Source of the DNA: Prauserella isguenensis
Lineage (GTDB): Bacteria > Actinomycetota > Actinomycetes > Mycobacteriales > Pseudonocardiaceae
Length of the DNA stretch: 64,000 nucleotides
Direction: 5' to 3'
NCBI RefSeq assembly: GCF_014191605.1
Contig: NZ_JACHWU010000001.1
Span: 1,426,001 to 1,490,000 of the forward strand
In this document: in pieces, positions 34,157 through 42,108 of the stretch
Layout of the letters: each line of letters begins with the position of its first letter
How positions within the stretch are numbered: the stretch's first letter is position 1
Translations under genes and position numbers: made by a program
Notes under the pieces: model-generated
The model's input: only the letters and a program-made list of their open reading frames with translations
The model's database searches: none
Told to the model about the DNA's origin: nothing

Positions 34157-35518
34157 TCACGCTCGCCAACCCTCGGGGTCCACTCCGCCGGGTACCGGGG
34201 CCTTCGGATCGTAGGGAGTGCGGGTGAAAACAAAGGTCGCAAGGTCGAGGTACGCCGGTGTGCCATCGCTCACTCTTCCCACGGTGAGGGTTTCTCCGGC
34301 GTAGTAGCCGTCAAGTCCGAGCCACCGGTCGTCGCCGATCGGACGGAAGCGGGAGGCCCGCCCCGCGCCGTCGGCGGGCGTGAGGTTCAACCAGCCGTCC
34401 GGCAGCGCGTACAGGTGATACGGCTTCGGGCCCCAGTGCCACAGGCCGGTGAGTTCCAGCAGCCGCGGCTCGACCGGCGACGGCGTCCACTCGGCGGGCA
34501 GCGGGGGTTCGTGGTCGTCGGCGATGGAGATCAGATCGGCGGTCAGGCCCGCGATGCCGACGCCCGACGTCGTATTGGCGAACGTGACCGCGCCCGTCTG
34601 CGTCGCCGGGTCGATCAGTGTGCAGGCGAGGAACCCCGGCATCGACCCGGTGTGCCCGCACAGGCGCTTGCCGCCGGCCTGGATGAGCTGGAAACCCAGG
34701 CCGTAGCCCGCCGTCCACGGGCCGCCGGAGTCGTCGACCGTGGCCGCCTCGCGCATCTCGGCGACGGTTCCCGGGTCGAGTACGTCGCCGGTGCGGCCGC
34801 CGGTGAACGCCGTCCACCGCACCAGGTCGTCGAGCGTCGACCACAGCTGACCGGCGGGAGCCATCGCGCCCGCGTTGTGAGCCGGTTCGGGCAGCAGGAC
34901 GTCGGCGAACGGGTGGACGGCGTAGCCCGTGGCGGCGACGAGGCCGTGCTCGCCGGGCAGGGGCGTGGTGTGACGCATGCCGAGCGGTTCGAGGATCTCG
35001 GCGCGCACCACGTCGAGCCAGTCCGTCCCGCGGACGGCGGTGACGAGCCGGCCCAGGACGCCGTAACCGACGTTGGAGTAGTGGAACCGGCGGCCGGGGC
35101 GGTGCTTCGTCGCGTCGGCCGTCAGCCTCGCCGACAGGTCGGTCCAGCCGCCGCCGGGACTGCGTTCCCACCACGCGCCCGGCGACTCCGACGTCAGCCC
35201 GCTCGTGTGCGACAGCAGCTGAGCGATCGTCGAGCTGCCGAAGGTCGTGCCCGGCACGTGCTTGTCCAGCGGGTCGCCCAGATCGAGCAGACCTTCGTCG
35301 CGCAGGCGCAGCACCGCCGCGGCGACGATCGACTTCGTGATGGAGCCGATGCGGTACTGGGTCGTCCGCTCCGGACGGGCACCGTCGACCGTGCCGCGCG
35401 ATCCCCACCACGTGATCTCGCCGTCGCGCACGACCGCGGCCGCCAGGGACGGCGCACGGCCCTCGGCCTGTTCGGTCGCGACACGGCGGTTCAGCACGAG
35501 CTCGGTCGTAGGCAGCAT
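34157..35518 (-). CDS. Serine hydrolase (class C beta-lactamase/DD-peptidase-like)
   Basis: A 453-residue penicillin-recognising fold protein. Catalytic motifs are S59-I-T-K62 (RIGSITKS), Y-S-N in RFHYSNVGYG near residue 145 and HTGS near 290. The C-terminal 110 residues form a second small beta domain (LTGLWHWGPKPYHLYALPDG, LGLDGYYAGETLTVG). No signal peptide is visible from ATG 35518, so it looks cytosolic, and esterase or peptidase activity on small substrates is more likely than beta-lactam resistance. It is 12 nt upstream of serC and divergent from the EphD-like gene. Confidence 0.88.
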   Translation of the reverse strand: MLPTTELVLNRRVATEQAEGRAPSLAAAVVRDGEITWWGSRGTVDGARPERTTQYRIGSITKSIVAAAVLRLRDEGLLDLGDPLDKHVPGTTFGSSTIAQLLSHTSGLTSESPGAWWERSPGGGWTDLSARLTADATKHRPGRRFHYSNVGYGVLGRLVTAVRGTDWLDVVRAEILEPLGMRHTTPLPGEHGLVAATGYAVHPFADVLLPEPAHNAGAMAPAGQLWSTLDDLVRWTAFTGGRTGDVLDPGTVAEMREAATVDDSGGPWTAGYGLGFQLIQAGGKRLCGHTGSMPGFLACTLIDPATQTGAVTFANTTSGVGIAGLTADLISIADDHEPPLPAEWTPSPVEPRLLELTGLWHWGPKPYHLYALPDGWLNLTPADGAGRASRFRPIGDDRWLGLDGYYAGETLTVGRVSDGTPAYLDLATFVFTRTPYDPKAPVPGGVDPEGWRA

Positions 35519-35609
35519 GGCCGAGATCGTAGACAGCTGCGGCCCCGGTGGTGTGCCTACGTCACGAACCGCATCGGCCGGGGTGCCGGCACGGGCTAGG
35601 GTGCCGGGC

Positions 35610-37355
35610 ATGGCGACGCAGCGGGTGCGGGTTGACGACGGGGTCGAGCTGGCGGTGCGGATGTTCGAGCCGTCGGGGGACGCGAAGGCCGCCGACGGCC
35701 GGATCGACGTACCGGTGCCGACGGTGGTGTGTGTGCACGGCTATCCGGACAACGCCTCGCTGTGGGACGGCGTCGCCGCCGAGCTGGCGGGCCGGTTCCG
35801 CGTCGTCACCTACGACGTCCGCGGCGCGGGTGCGTCGACTCGTCCGCGCAGCCGGGACGCCTATCTTCTCGACCGGCTCGCCGCCGACCTGGCCGCCGTC
35901 GTCGACGCCGTGAGCCCGGACGGTCCCGTCCACCTGCTCGCCCACGACTGGGGCGCGATCCAGACGTGGCACGCCGTCACCGGTGAGTGGTTGCGCGGCC
36001 GGGTCGCCTCGTTCACGTCGATCTCCGGACCCTGTCTGGACCACGCGGGGCACTGGTTCCGCGACAATCTCCGCAGGCCGTCGGCCTGGCGCGATCTCGT
36101 CCGGCAGGCCGTGCACTCGGCCTACATCGGCTTCTTCCAGCTCCCGGTCGTGCCCGAACTGGCGATCCGCAGCGGTGTGCTGGCACGCGTGTTGCGCCGC
36201 ACCGATCCCGACGAACCCGCACCCGTGAAGGCCGACGCCGTCCACGGGCTGAACCTGTACCGCGCGAACATGCTGCGCAGACTCGGCGGACCGGGCGAGC
36301 GCCGGGCCGACGTGCCCGTGCAGGTCGTGGCGCCGACCGGGGACGCCTACGTGACGGCTCCGCTGCAGTCGGGCATCGAACGCTGGGTCGACGACCTGCG
36401 CGTGCGCCGGATCTCGGGCGGCCACTGGGTCGCGCGCGCCGAACCGCGGCGGATCGCACGCGCTGCGGCCGAACTGATCGACCACGTCGAGGGCGGCGCC
36501 GAGGCCCGGTCGCTGCGCCGCAGCCGGGTCCGCCCCCGGCCCGCCGGCAGGTTCGCGGGTCACCTCGTCCTGGTGACGGGCGCGGCGAGCGGCATCGGCA
36601 GGGCGACGGCGCTGGCGTTCGCCGACGAGGGCGCCGACGTCGTACTCGCCGACATCGCGCCGCCCGCGGAGGTGGCCGACGAGGTGCGGTCCCGCGGTGG
36701 CGAGGCGTTCCCCCGCTCCGTCGACGTCTCGGACGCGGAGGCGATGGCCGAGTTCGCCACGTCGGTGGTGGCCGAGGTCGGCGTGCCGGACGTCGTGGTG
36801 AACAACGCGGGCGTGGGCGTCGCGGGGTCGGTGCTGGACACGTCGGTGGCCGACTGGACGCACGTCGTCGACGTCAACCTGTGGGGCGTGATCCACGGCA
36901 GCAGGCTGTTCGGCAGGCGGCTCGCGGAGCGGGGCGAGGGCGGCCACGTCGTGAACGTCGCGTCGATGGCGGCGTGGTTGCCGAACGCCGTGCTGCCCGC
37001 GTACTCGACGACGAAGGCCGCGGTGCTGCAGCTGACCGAGTGTCTGCGCGCGGAGCTGGCCGCTCACGGTGTCGGGGCGAGTGCGGTGTGTCCCGGGATC
37101 GTGCGGACGTCGATCGCCGCCACGACCCGGTTCGCCGGGGTCGACGAGGCCGAACAGGAGGGCCGCAGGACGCGTTCGGACCGGCTGTTCGCGCGCCGGA
37201 ACTTCGCGCCGGAGAAGGTGGCGGCCGAGATTCTCCGCGCGGTGGAACGGGACCGGCCGGTGGTGGCGCCGACCGCGGAGGCGAAGGTCACGAACGTGCT
37301 GTCGAGGTTCACCCCGGGACTGCTGCGGACGGCGGCCAGGCGGCCACCCGTGTGA
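35610..37355 (+). CDS. EphD-like fusion: alpha/beta hydrolase (epoxide hydrolase type) plus SDR
   Basis: A 581-residue two-domain protein. Residues 1-300 are an alpha/beta hydrolase: VCVHGYPDNASLWDG (oxyanion HGxP), the nucleophile Asp in LLAHDWGAIQTW near residue 114, and a C-terminal SGGHWVARAEP with the catalytic His. Residues 312-581 are an SDR: VTGAASGIGRATALA, NNAGVGVAGSV, and Y-S-T-T-K near residue 467, with PGIVRTSIA. This is the organisation of mycobacterial EphD, linked there to oxidised mycolic acid metabolism. ATG 35610 is the start that begins conserved sequence (MATQRVRVDDGVELAVRMFE). Substrate in this host unknown. Confidence 0.9.
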   Translation: MATQRVRVDDGVELAVRMFEPSGDAKAADGRIDVPVPTVVCVHGYPDNASLWDGVAAELAGRFRVVTYDVRGAGASTRPRSRDAYLLDRLAADLAAVVDAVSPDGPVHLLAHDWGAIQTWHAVTGEWLRGRVASFTSISGPCLDHAGHWFRDNLRRPSAWRDLVRQAVHSAYIGFFQLPVVPELAIRSGVLARVLRRTDPDEPAPVKADAVHGLNLYRANMLRRLGGPGERRADVPVQVVAPTGDAYVTAPLQSGIERWVDDLRVRRISGGHWVARAEPRRIARAAAELIDHVEGGAEARSLRRSRVRPRPAGRFAGHLVLVTGAASGIGRATALAFADEGADVVLADIAPPAEVADEVRSRGGEAFPRSVDVSDAEAMAEFATSVVAEVGVPDVVVNNAGVGVAGSVLDTSVADWTHVVDVNLWGVIHGSRLFGRRLAERGEGGHVVNVASMAAWLPNAVLPAYSTTKAAVLQLTECLRAELAAHGVGASAVCPGIVRTSIAATTRFAGVDEAEQEGRRTRSDRLFARRNFAPEKVAAEILRAVERDRPVVAPTAEAKVTNVLSRFTPGLLRTAARRPPV

Positions 37356-37524
37356 CGCACGGTGACGCGATGCGGACGGCGTAGCGACGTTCCTCTTCGA
37401 ACCAGAAATATCGGACAAGCTGTCGACGTCCGACGGCAATCTGCCGAAGTTGGCCCCGAGTCCGCGGGCTCATGATTACGATACGTGCATCCGTGTCCGA
37501 GACATTGCCCTGTAGGAGTGATCC

Positions 37525-37836
37525 ATGAGCGGGTACGACGTCGACCCGGAGGAGCTGCGGAGCGCGGCACGCTCGATCGACACCGCGGTGGGTAAGGCGG
37601 ACGACCTGAAACTCGAGGGCCTCGTCGGCAACAAGGAGGCCTTCGGTCACGGCGGCGTCGCGACGGCCCTCACCGAGTTCTGCACGACCTGGCAGCTCGC
37701 GGTCGGCCTGCTGCAGGAGAGCGGACGCGGAGCCGGACAGTCACTCGACGGCGCCGCGAGCGGCTACGAACAGGCCGACGAGCAGAACACGATGCGATCG
37801 GTACCCGGCCCCGGGCCGCAGGTACCGCCGATGTGA
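37525..37836 (+). CDS. ESX/type VII secretion-associated small protein (EspC/DUF2580-like)
   Basis: A 103-residue helical protein: MSGYDVDPEELRSAARSIDT, a middle hinge around GNKEAFGHGGVATAL, then a helix with FCTTWQLAVGLLQESGR and a C-terminal YEQADEQNT, a YxxxD/E-type tail just before a Pro-rich end. This helix-turn-helix plan with a C-terminal Tyr-acidic motif is typical of T7SS substrates or their partners. ATG 37525 follows AGGAG at 6 nt. It is 15 nt before a 455-aa putative T7SS-secreted protein, so they likely form a cosecreted pair. Confidence 0.8.
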   Translation: MSGYDVDPEELRSAARSIDTAVGKADDLKLEGLVGNKEAFGHGGVATALTEFCTTWQLAVGLLQESGRGAGQSLDGAASGYEQADEQNTMRSVPGPGPQVPPM

Positions 37837-37851
37837 CCGGAGCGGGCTGAC

Positions 37852-39219
37852 ATGGCTGAACTGGGGTCGACCGAGGACCCGAAGGAACTCATCCCCGGCA
37901 ACGCGGAGACCGTCAACGGTGCCGCGACCACGCTGCGGGAGCAGGCGAAGAAGTTCTCCGACGTGGCCTCCGACCTGGGCAACGTGCGGATCGACAACTG
38001 GTACGGCGCGGCGAGCAGCCGGTTCTGGGACACCTTCTCCGGCGAGAAGCCGAAGTGGCAGAAGGGCGAGGACGCGCTGAACGCGGCCGCGCAGGCGCTG
38101 GAGAACCACGCGCGGAGCATCTCGCGGGCCCAGTCCGAGGCGGAACAGGCGATCGCCAAGTACAAGGAGGGCGTGCAGGCCACCTCGACCGCGCAGCAGG
38201 GCTACATGGACGAGCACGGTGTCTCGCCCAACGCGCCCGGTGCCACCGCCACGTTCGACGACCCCGGCGAGGCCAAACGGCAGGCGGCCAGGGAGATGCT
38301 GGAGCGTGCCAGGGAACAGCTCAGGACCGCGGGCGACGAGAACGCGAAGGCCGTCAAGGAGAAGGGCGGGCACTCGCCGGACGCTCCGGGCTGGCTGACC
38401 GGCCCCGCGGACTTCGCCTCGAAGTCGCCGCAGATCAAGGGCAACGTCAACACCGACTCCATGGCGTCGAAGACGCTCATGGACCAGGCGCGTGAGGACG
38501 GCGGGCGCTGGAACGACCGCTTCGACCGGTACAACCAGTACGGCCACCAGTTCGACACGCCGGAACGGCGCGGTCCGAACGTCGACGTGACCGTCGCGCA
38601 GTCGACGGCGTCCTACGACCTGTGGAAGGCGCAGGCGGCCGGGGCGACCGAGCTCGCGGGTGGCGGCACCGCGTCGGGGTCGGCGAGCGCGAAACTCGGT
38701 GCGGACGCGAGCGCGGGCGTCGGCTTCACGCGCGACGGGCTGAAGGGCACGGCCAAGGCCTCGGTCGGTGCGACCGCGGAGGCCAAGGGGCAGGTCAACT
38801 ACGGCGTCGCCGAGGTCGGCGGTTCCGGTAAGGCGTTCGCCGGCGCGGAGGCGCAGGGCACCGTCGAGGTGGGCGCCGACGGGCTGAAGGCGGGCGCCAA
38901 CGCGTTCGCCGGCGCCCGGGCCGAAGGCGAGGTCCACGCCGACGTCGGCGGTGTCGGCGCCGGTGTGAAGGGCGAGGCGTGGGCCGGGATCGGCGCCGAG
39001 GCCGACGTGCAGGTCGGCATGGACGACGGCAAGTTCGTCGTCGGCGGCGAGGTTGGTGCCGCGCTCGGCGTGGGTGGCAAGCTGGGCGGCGAAATCACCA
39101 TCGACCCGGGCAAGGTCACCGACACCGTCGGGCAGGCCGGCGACGCCATCGGAGACTTCGCAGGCGGCGTTGGCGGCAAGGCCCGCGACATTGGTGGCGC
39201 GCTCAACCCGTTCGACTAG
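37852..39219 (+). CDS. Putative type VII-secreted protein with repetitive Gly/Ala-rich C-terminal domain
   Basis: A 455-residue protein. Residues 1-120 are a helical T7SS N-domain (MAELGSTEDPKELIPGNAET, then DNWYGAASSRFWDTF with the W-x-G-like turn, and a long helix ALENHARSISRAQSEAEQAI). Residues 120-250 are a linker with WLTGPADF. Residues 260-455 are a repetitive region with roughly 20-residue periods such as GADGLKAGANAFAGARAEGE, GVKGEAWAGIGAEADVQVG, predicted beta-rich, ending in a helix GQAGDAIGDFAGGVGGKARD. No known nuclease or toxin domain is seen. An effector or surface role is inference; the gene order with small partner and downstream protein supports a secretion module. Confidence 0.78.
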   Translation: MAELGSTEDPKELIPGNAETVNGAATTLREQAKKFSDVASDLGNVRIDNWYGAASSRFWDTFSGEKPKWQKGEDALNAAAQALENHARSISRAQSEAEQAIAKYKEGVQATSTAQQGYMDEHGVSPNAPGATATFDDPGEAKRQAAREMLERAREQLRTAGDENAKAVKEKGGHSPDAPGWLTGPADFASKSPQIKGNVNTDSMASKTLMDQAREDGGRWNDRFDRYNQYGHQFDTPERRGPNVDVTVAQSTASYDLWKAQAAGATELAGGGTASGSASAKLGADASAGVGFTRDGLKGTAKASVGATAEAKGQVNYGVAEVGGSGKAFAGAEAQGTVEVGADGLKAGANAFAGARAEGEVHADVGGVGAGVKGEAWAGIGAEADVQVGMDDGKFVVGGEVGAALGVGGKLGGEITIDPGKVTDTVGQAGDAIGDFAGGVGGKARDIGGALNPFD

Positions 39220-39267
39220 CCCGTACGCCGAAACCCGCGGCCGCGCGCTGCGTGGGAAGGAGAACGA

Positions 39268-39753
39268 ATGGCCACGCAACTTCCGGTGCCGCTGGAGCTC
39301 GAGCTCCCGGAAGGGTGGACGTCGGCGCCGCCGGACGAGGTGGACGCACCGGGTGCGGCGTTCGTCGCGCTGCACCTGCCGTCGGCCGACGGTTTCACGG
39401 CCAACATCACCGTCTCCGGGAGCATGCGCACCGGTGACAACGTGTTGGAGGAGACGGCCGAGGAATCGCTCGAGCGGCTGGCGAGCGCGACCGCGGGTGC
39501 GGCGGAACTGCGGCAGCGGCAGGGGCTCGGTTCGGACGAGGCGCCCGGACTGATGCAGCTGGTCGACCTCACCACGACGGTCGAGAACCAGCCGTTGAAG
39601 CTGATCCAGTTCCAGGTCTATCTGCTGCTGCGGGACGTCTCGGACCCGGAGAAGCAGGTCGTCGTCGAGGTCATGCTCACCTGTAAGGAATCGCAGTTCG
39701 ACACCGTGCTGCCCGACTTCCAGACCTTCGTGTCCAACATCCGCCCGGCCTGA
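39268..39753 (+). CDS. LpqN/DUF1795-like small protein next to the T7SS substrate
   Basis: A 161-residue cytosolic protein starting MATQLPVPLELELPEGWTSA. The alternation of strands and a C-terminal helix (TVLPDFQTFVSNIRPA) with LPEGW near the start is the PsbP/LpqN/DUF1795 (DcrB-type) fold pattern. In other secretion systems DUF1795 proteins act as effector chaperones; here a chaperone or immunity role for the preceding secreted protein is inference only. ATG 39268 follows AAGGAG at 5 nt. Gap to the T7SS gene is 48 nt, so probably the same operon. Confidence 0.7.
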   Translation: MATQLPVPLELELPEGWTSAPPDEVDAPGAAFVALHLPSADGFTANITVSGSMRTGDNVLEETAEESLERLASATAGAAELRQRQGLGSDEAPGLMQLVDLTTTVENQPLKLIQFQVYLLLRDVSDPEKQVVVEVMLTCKESQFDTVLPDFQTFVSNIRPA

Positions 39754-39781
39754 CCCCGCGCACACCCGGTGCCGGTGCGGG

Positions 39782-40411
39782 TCAGGGGACCGTGGGCCTG
39801 CCGAGGTCGGCGGGAAGCAGACCGGCCACCTCGGTCAGGTACGCCAGTCCGGCATCCACATCGGACTGTCCGAACGGGCCCTTCTGCTCGTACCACGTCA
39901 GCAGCACGTCGCCCTCGAACCGCACGGGCAGCCCCTGGGCGTGGACGGCCGCGCGCAGCGTCGGGTTCAGCACGGTCGCGGCGAAGTCCTCGTCACCGCG
40001 CGGCCGGACGTCCTTCTTCGTGGGTGTCACCTGCAGGGTCGGAACCTCGCGTGCGAGCCGCACCACGAACACGCGGTAGTAGCGCGAATACGTCTTTCGC
40101 TCGCCGACCGTCAGCGGCGTGGGCGTGTACGCCAGGCACGTGAACTCGCGGCCCGAGGCCACACCGTGGAGCAGGTCTCGGGAGATCCTGTTGCGGGCCG
40201 TCTGCGAGAACGGAAAGCCGGTGAACCTGTCGGCGTAGCCGGTTTCCTCCGCCTGGTAGGTCCAGCCGCGCTGCCGGGCCAGTTCGGCCAGTTCGGGGCC
40301 GGAGTCGTGGCGGTACGAGTCGTCACGCTTCCGGTTGCGCAGCATCAGGGCGACGACCACCGCGACGATGGCGGCGAGCACGACGACGAACAGGATCGGC
40401 GCGAGGACATC
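39782..40411 (-). CDS. Single-pass membrane protein of unknown function
   Basis: A 209-residue protein. MDVLAPILFVVVLAAIVAVV then ALMLRNRKRDD is an N-terminal TM helix with a basic cytosolic end; the remainder is a soluble domain with conserved-looking patterns (LAELARQRGWTYQAEETGYA, DRFTGFPFSQTARNR, YRVFVVRLAREVPTLQVTP, GLPVRFEGDVLLTWYEQKGP). This plan is common among actinobacterial hypothetical proteins. ATG 40411 starts the helix directly; the frame is open further upstream but reads poor repetitive sequence. Convergent with the T7SS module. Confidence 0.78.
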   Translation of the reverse strand, partial: DVLAPILFVVVLAAIVAVVVALMLRNRKRDDSYRHDSGPELAELARQRGWTYQAEETGYADRFTGFPFSQTARNRISRDLLHGVASGREFTCLAYTPTPLTVGERKTYSRYYRVFVVRLAREVPTLQVTPTKKDVRPRGDEDFAATVLNPTLRAAVHAQGLPVRFEGDVLLTWYEQKGPFGQSDVDAGLAYLTEVAGLLPADLGRPTVP

Positions 40412-40819
40412 CATGCCGGCTCCAACATCTCGGTAGGGGGACACCGCGCACCTTGCCATCCGCCGAGGCCGGTGGATACGGCCCGCGCCGCAGGCGGCAC
40501 CCTGCGGCGCCCGATCAGGGTGGAATGCCCGGAGGCTCGACTCGGTCCAGGTCCACGTCCAGGTCCAGGTCGACTCCCGGATGCAGCCGAGTGCGTCACG
40601 GTGCCCGATCCGATCGTCCAGCAGGCGCCACACACGCCGGGTGACCGGCGGCACGCGGGAGCCCGCAGCTGCTCGCGTGATCGTGTGGCCGTGGCGGTGG
40701 TCACCGGTCGGACGGTTTCGCGCGGGTGGCTCCAGGCTCTAACGTCACTTCTCACGGTGCGGTTCGCCCACGTTCGGGGCACCTTCGAAGGACACGGTCT
40801 GCGATCGCGGGAGGTTGGC
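40412..40819. other. 408-bp intergenic region with a GGTCCA hexamer run
   Basis: Divergent spacer between the membrane protein (minus) and pdxH (plus). It contains GGTCCA-type hexamers at about 40546-40576 (opposite strand reads Thr-Trp alternation). Near the right end GCTCCAGGCTCTAACGTCAC may belong to the pdxH promoter. No supported gene. Confidence 0.45.
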
Positions 40820-41491
40820 ATGGCGGAGCTGGACGACATCGGTGGTGCGGCGGTGCGGTTGCCGGACATGCGGGTCTCGTACGAGGCGGAGACGCTCGAC
40901 GAGGACTCGCTCGCGCCGACCTGGCACGAACAGCTGCAGCGGTGGCTGGACGTCGCCGTCGACGCGGGACTGCCGGAACCGAACGCGATGGTCCTCGCGA
41001 CCGCCGACGCCGACGGGATGCCGTCGTCGCGGACGGTGCTGTGCAAGGGTCTGGACGAGCGCGGCATCGTGTTCTACACGAACTACACCTCGGCCAAGAG
41101 CCACGACCTGACGTCGACGCGCTTCGCGTCGGTCACCTTCCCCTGGTACCCGCTGCAGCGGCAGGTGACCGTGCGCGGCGAGGTGGAGAAGGTCAGCGCC
41201 GAGGAGACGGCGGAGTACTGGCGCGGCAGGCCGCGTGGGTCGCAGCTCGGGGCGTGGGCCTCTCCCCAGTCGACGCGGGTCGAGAGCAGGGAGTCGCTGG
41301 ACAACCACCTCACGGCGGTGGAGCGGCGGTTCGCCGACGTCGAGGAGATCCCCGTGCCGCCGCACTGGGGTGGCTGGCGGGTACGCCCGGTGAGCGCCGA
41401 GTTCTGGCAGGGCCGCAAGGACCGCCTCCACGACCGTCTGCGCTTCGTGCGCACCGACGACGACTGGCGCGTCCAGCGCGTCGCCCCCTGA
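40820..41491 (+). CDS. pdxH: Pyridoxamine 5'-phosphate oxidase
   Basis: A 223-residue FMN enzyme that oxidises pyridoxine/pyridoxamine phosphate to pyridoxal phosphate. Family signatures: MRVSYEAETLDEDSL, then EPNAMVLATADADGMPSSRT, VLCKGLDERGIVFYTNYTSA, FPWYPLQRQVTVRGEVEKV, RPRGSQLGAWASPQS and the C-terminal WGGWRVRPVSAEFWQGR with LHDRLRF, which closes the active site. ATG 40820 with GGGAGG at 5 nt. In Pseudonocardiales it usually lies near citrate synthase; here it is 14 kb away. Confidence 0.96.
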   Translation: MAELDDIGGAAVRLPDMRVSYEAETLDEDSLAPTWHEQLQRWLDVAVDAGLPEPNAMVLATADADGMPSSRTVLCKGLDERGIVFYTNYTSAKSHDLTSTRFASVTFPWYPLQRQVTVRGEVEKVSAEETAEYWRGRPRGSQLGAWASPQSTRVESRESLDNHLTAVERRFADVEEIPVPPHWGGWRVRPVSAEFWQGRKDRLHDRLRFVRTDDDWRVQRVAP

Positions 41492-41575
41492 CGCTCCGGC
41501 GCCCCTGAGGCGATTCGGCCGCCCGGAGTCGGCGGTTACGGTGCCGAGGGCGTTCGACCGGGAGGGTGATCACTG

Positions 41576-41998
41576 ATGGAGGCGCTGCCCGCGGTCGTCG
41601 TGCTGATCCTGAGCGTGCTGGGTTGCGGCGTGGCGATCTACAAATCGACCGACGCGGCTGCGAGTGGTGAACTGCCCAACAACGGAAGCGTGGGCATCCG
41701 CACCCGTGCGACGCGGGAATCGCTCGAGGCCTGGCGCGCGGGACACGAGGCGGCACTGCCCGCAGCGAGGAAGGCGTTGCAGGTCGGCTACCTCGGGGCG
41801 GGATTCGGCGTGCTCGGGCTGGTGGTGTTGCTCGCCACCGACCTGCCGATCCTGCTCGGGATCATCGCGCCCGGAGTCTGCCAGCTCGTCCAGCTCGGTT
41901 ACTGCGGCTACGCCGTCTCCTTCGCCAACCGTGCCGCCCGTGCAGTCACGGCCTCGGCGGCTGATGCGGGTACCGATTCCGCGACCGGCGACGCCTGA
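41576..41998 (+). CDS. SdpI-family-like small membrane protein
   Basis: A 140-residue membrane protein with an N-terminal TM helix (ALPAVVVLILSVLGCGVAIY), a soluble loop with NNGSVGIRTRATRESLEAW then RAGHEAALPAARK, and two further TM helices (LGAGFGVLGLVVLLA, LLGIIAPGVCQLVQLGY). The G-I-R-T-x-A-T-x-x-S-x-E-A-W-x-x-G-H motif is the hallmark of the SdpI family, in which Bacillus SdpI is an immunity and signal protein for the SdpC toxin. There is no SdpC-like gene nearby. Start ATG 41576 with GGGAGG upstream. Confidence 0.75.
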   Translation: MEALPAVVVLILSVLGCGVAIYKSTDAAASGELPNNGSVGIRTRATRESLEAWRAGHEAALPAARKALQVGYLGAGFGVLGLVVLLATDLPILLGIIAPGVCQLVQLGYCGYAVSFANRAARAVTASAADAGTDSATGDA

Positions 41999-42108
41999 GC
42001 AGTCCGCCGCACCCGCTCGGAGGCTCGTGCCGTGGCGGAGGGAGCATCCGTCTCGACGTGAGCGGCACCATCGGCCACAACCAGTTAGTTGTCGTACGCT
42101 AACGAGTT

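Noticed and set aside
37741-39765. A 674-codon minus-strand open frame opposite the T7SS module
   Set aside because: Leu/Arg/Val-rich shadow; the plus-strand proteins have ribosome sites and family features.
40546-40576. Minus-strand N-terminal extension with alternating Thr-Trp residues for the membrane protein at 39782-40411
   Set aside because: Hexamer-repeat artefact; the TM helix starts directly at ATG 40411.
42084-42103. Second iron box before the MFS gene at 42109
   Set aside because: Only GTTAG and CTAAC arms with a 10-bp unrelated centre; does not match the IdeR consensus.
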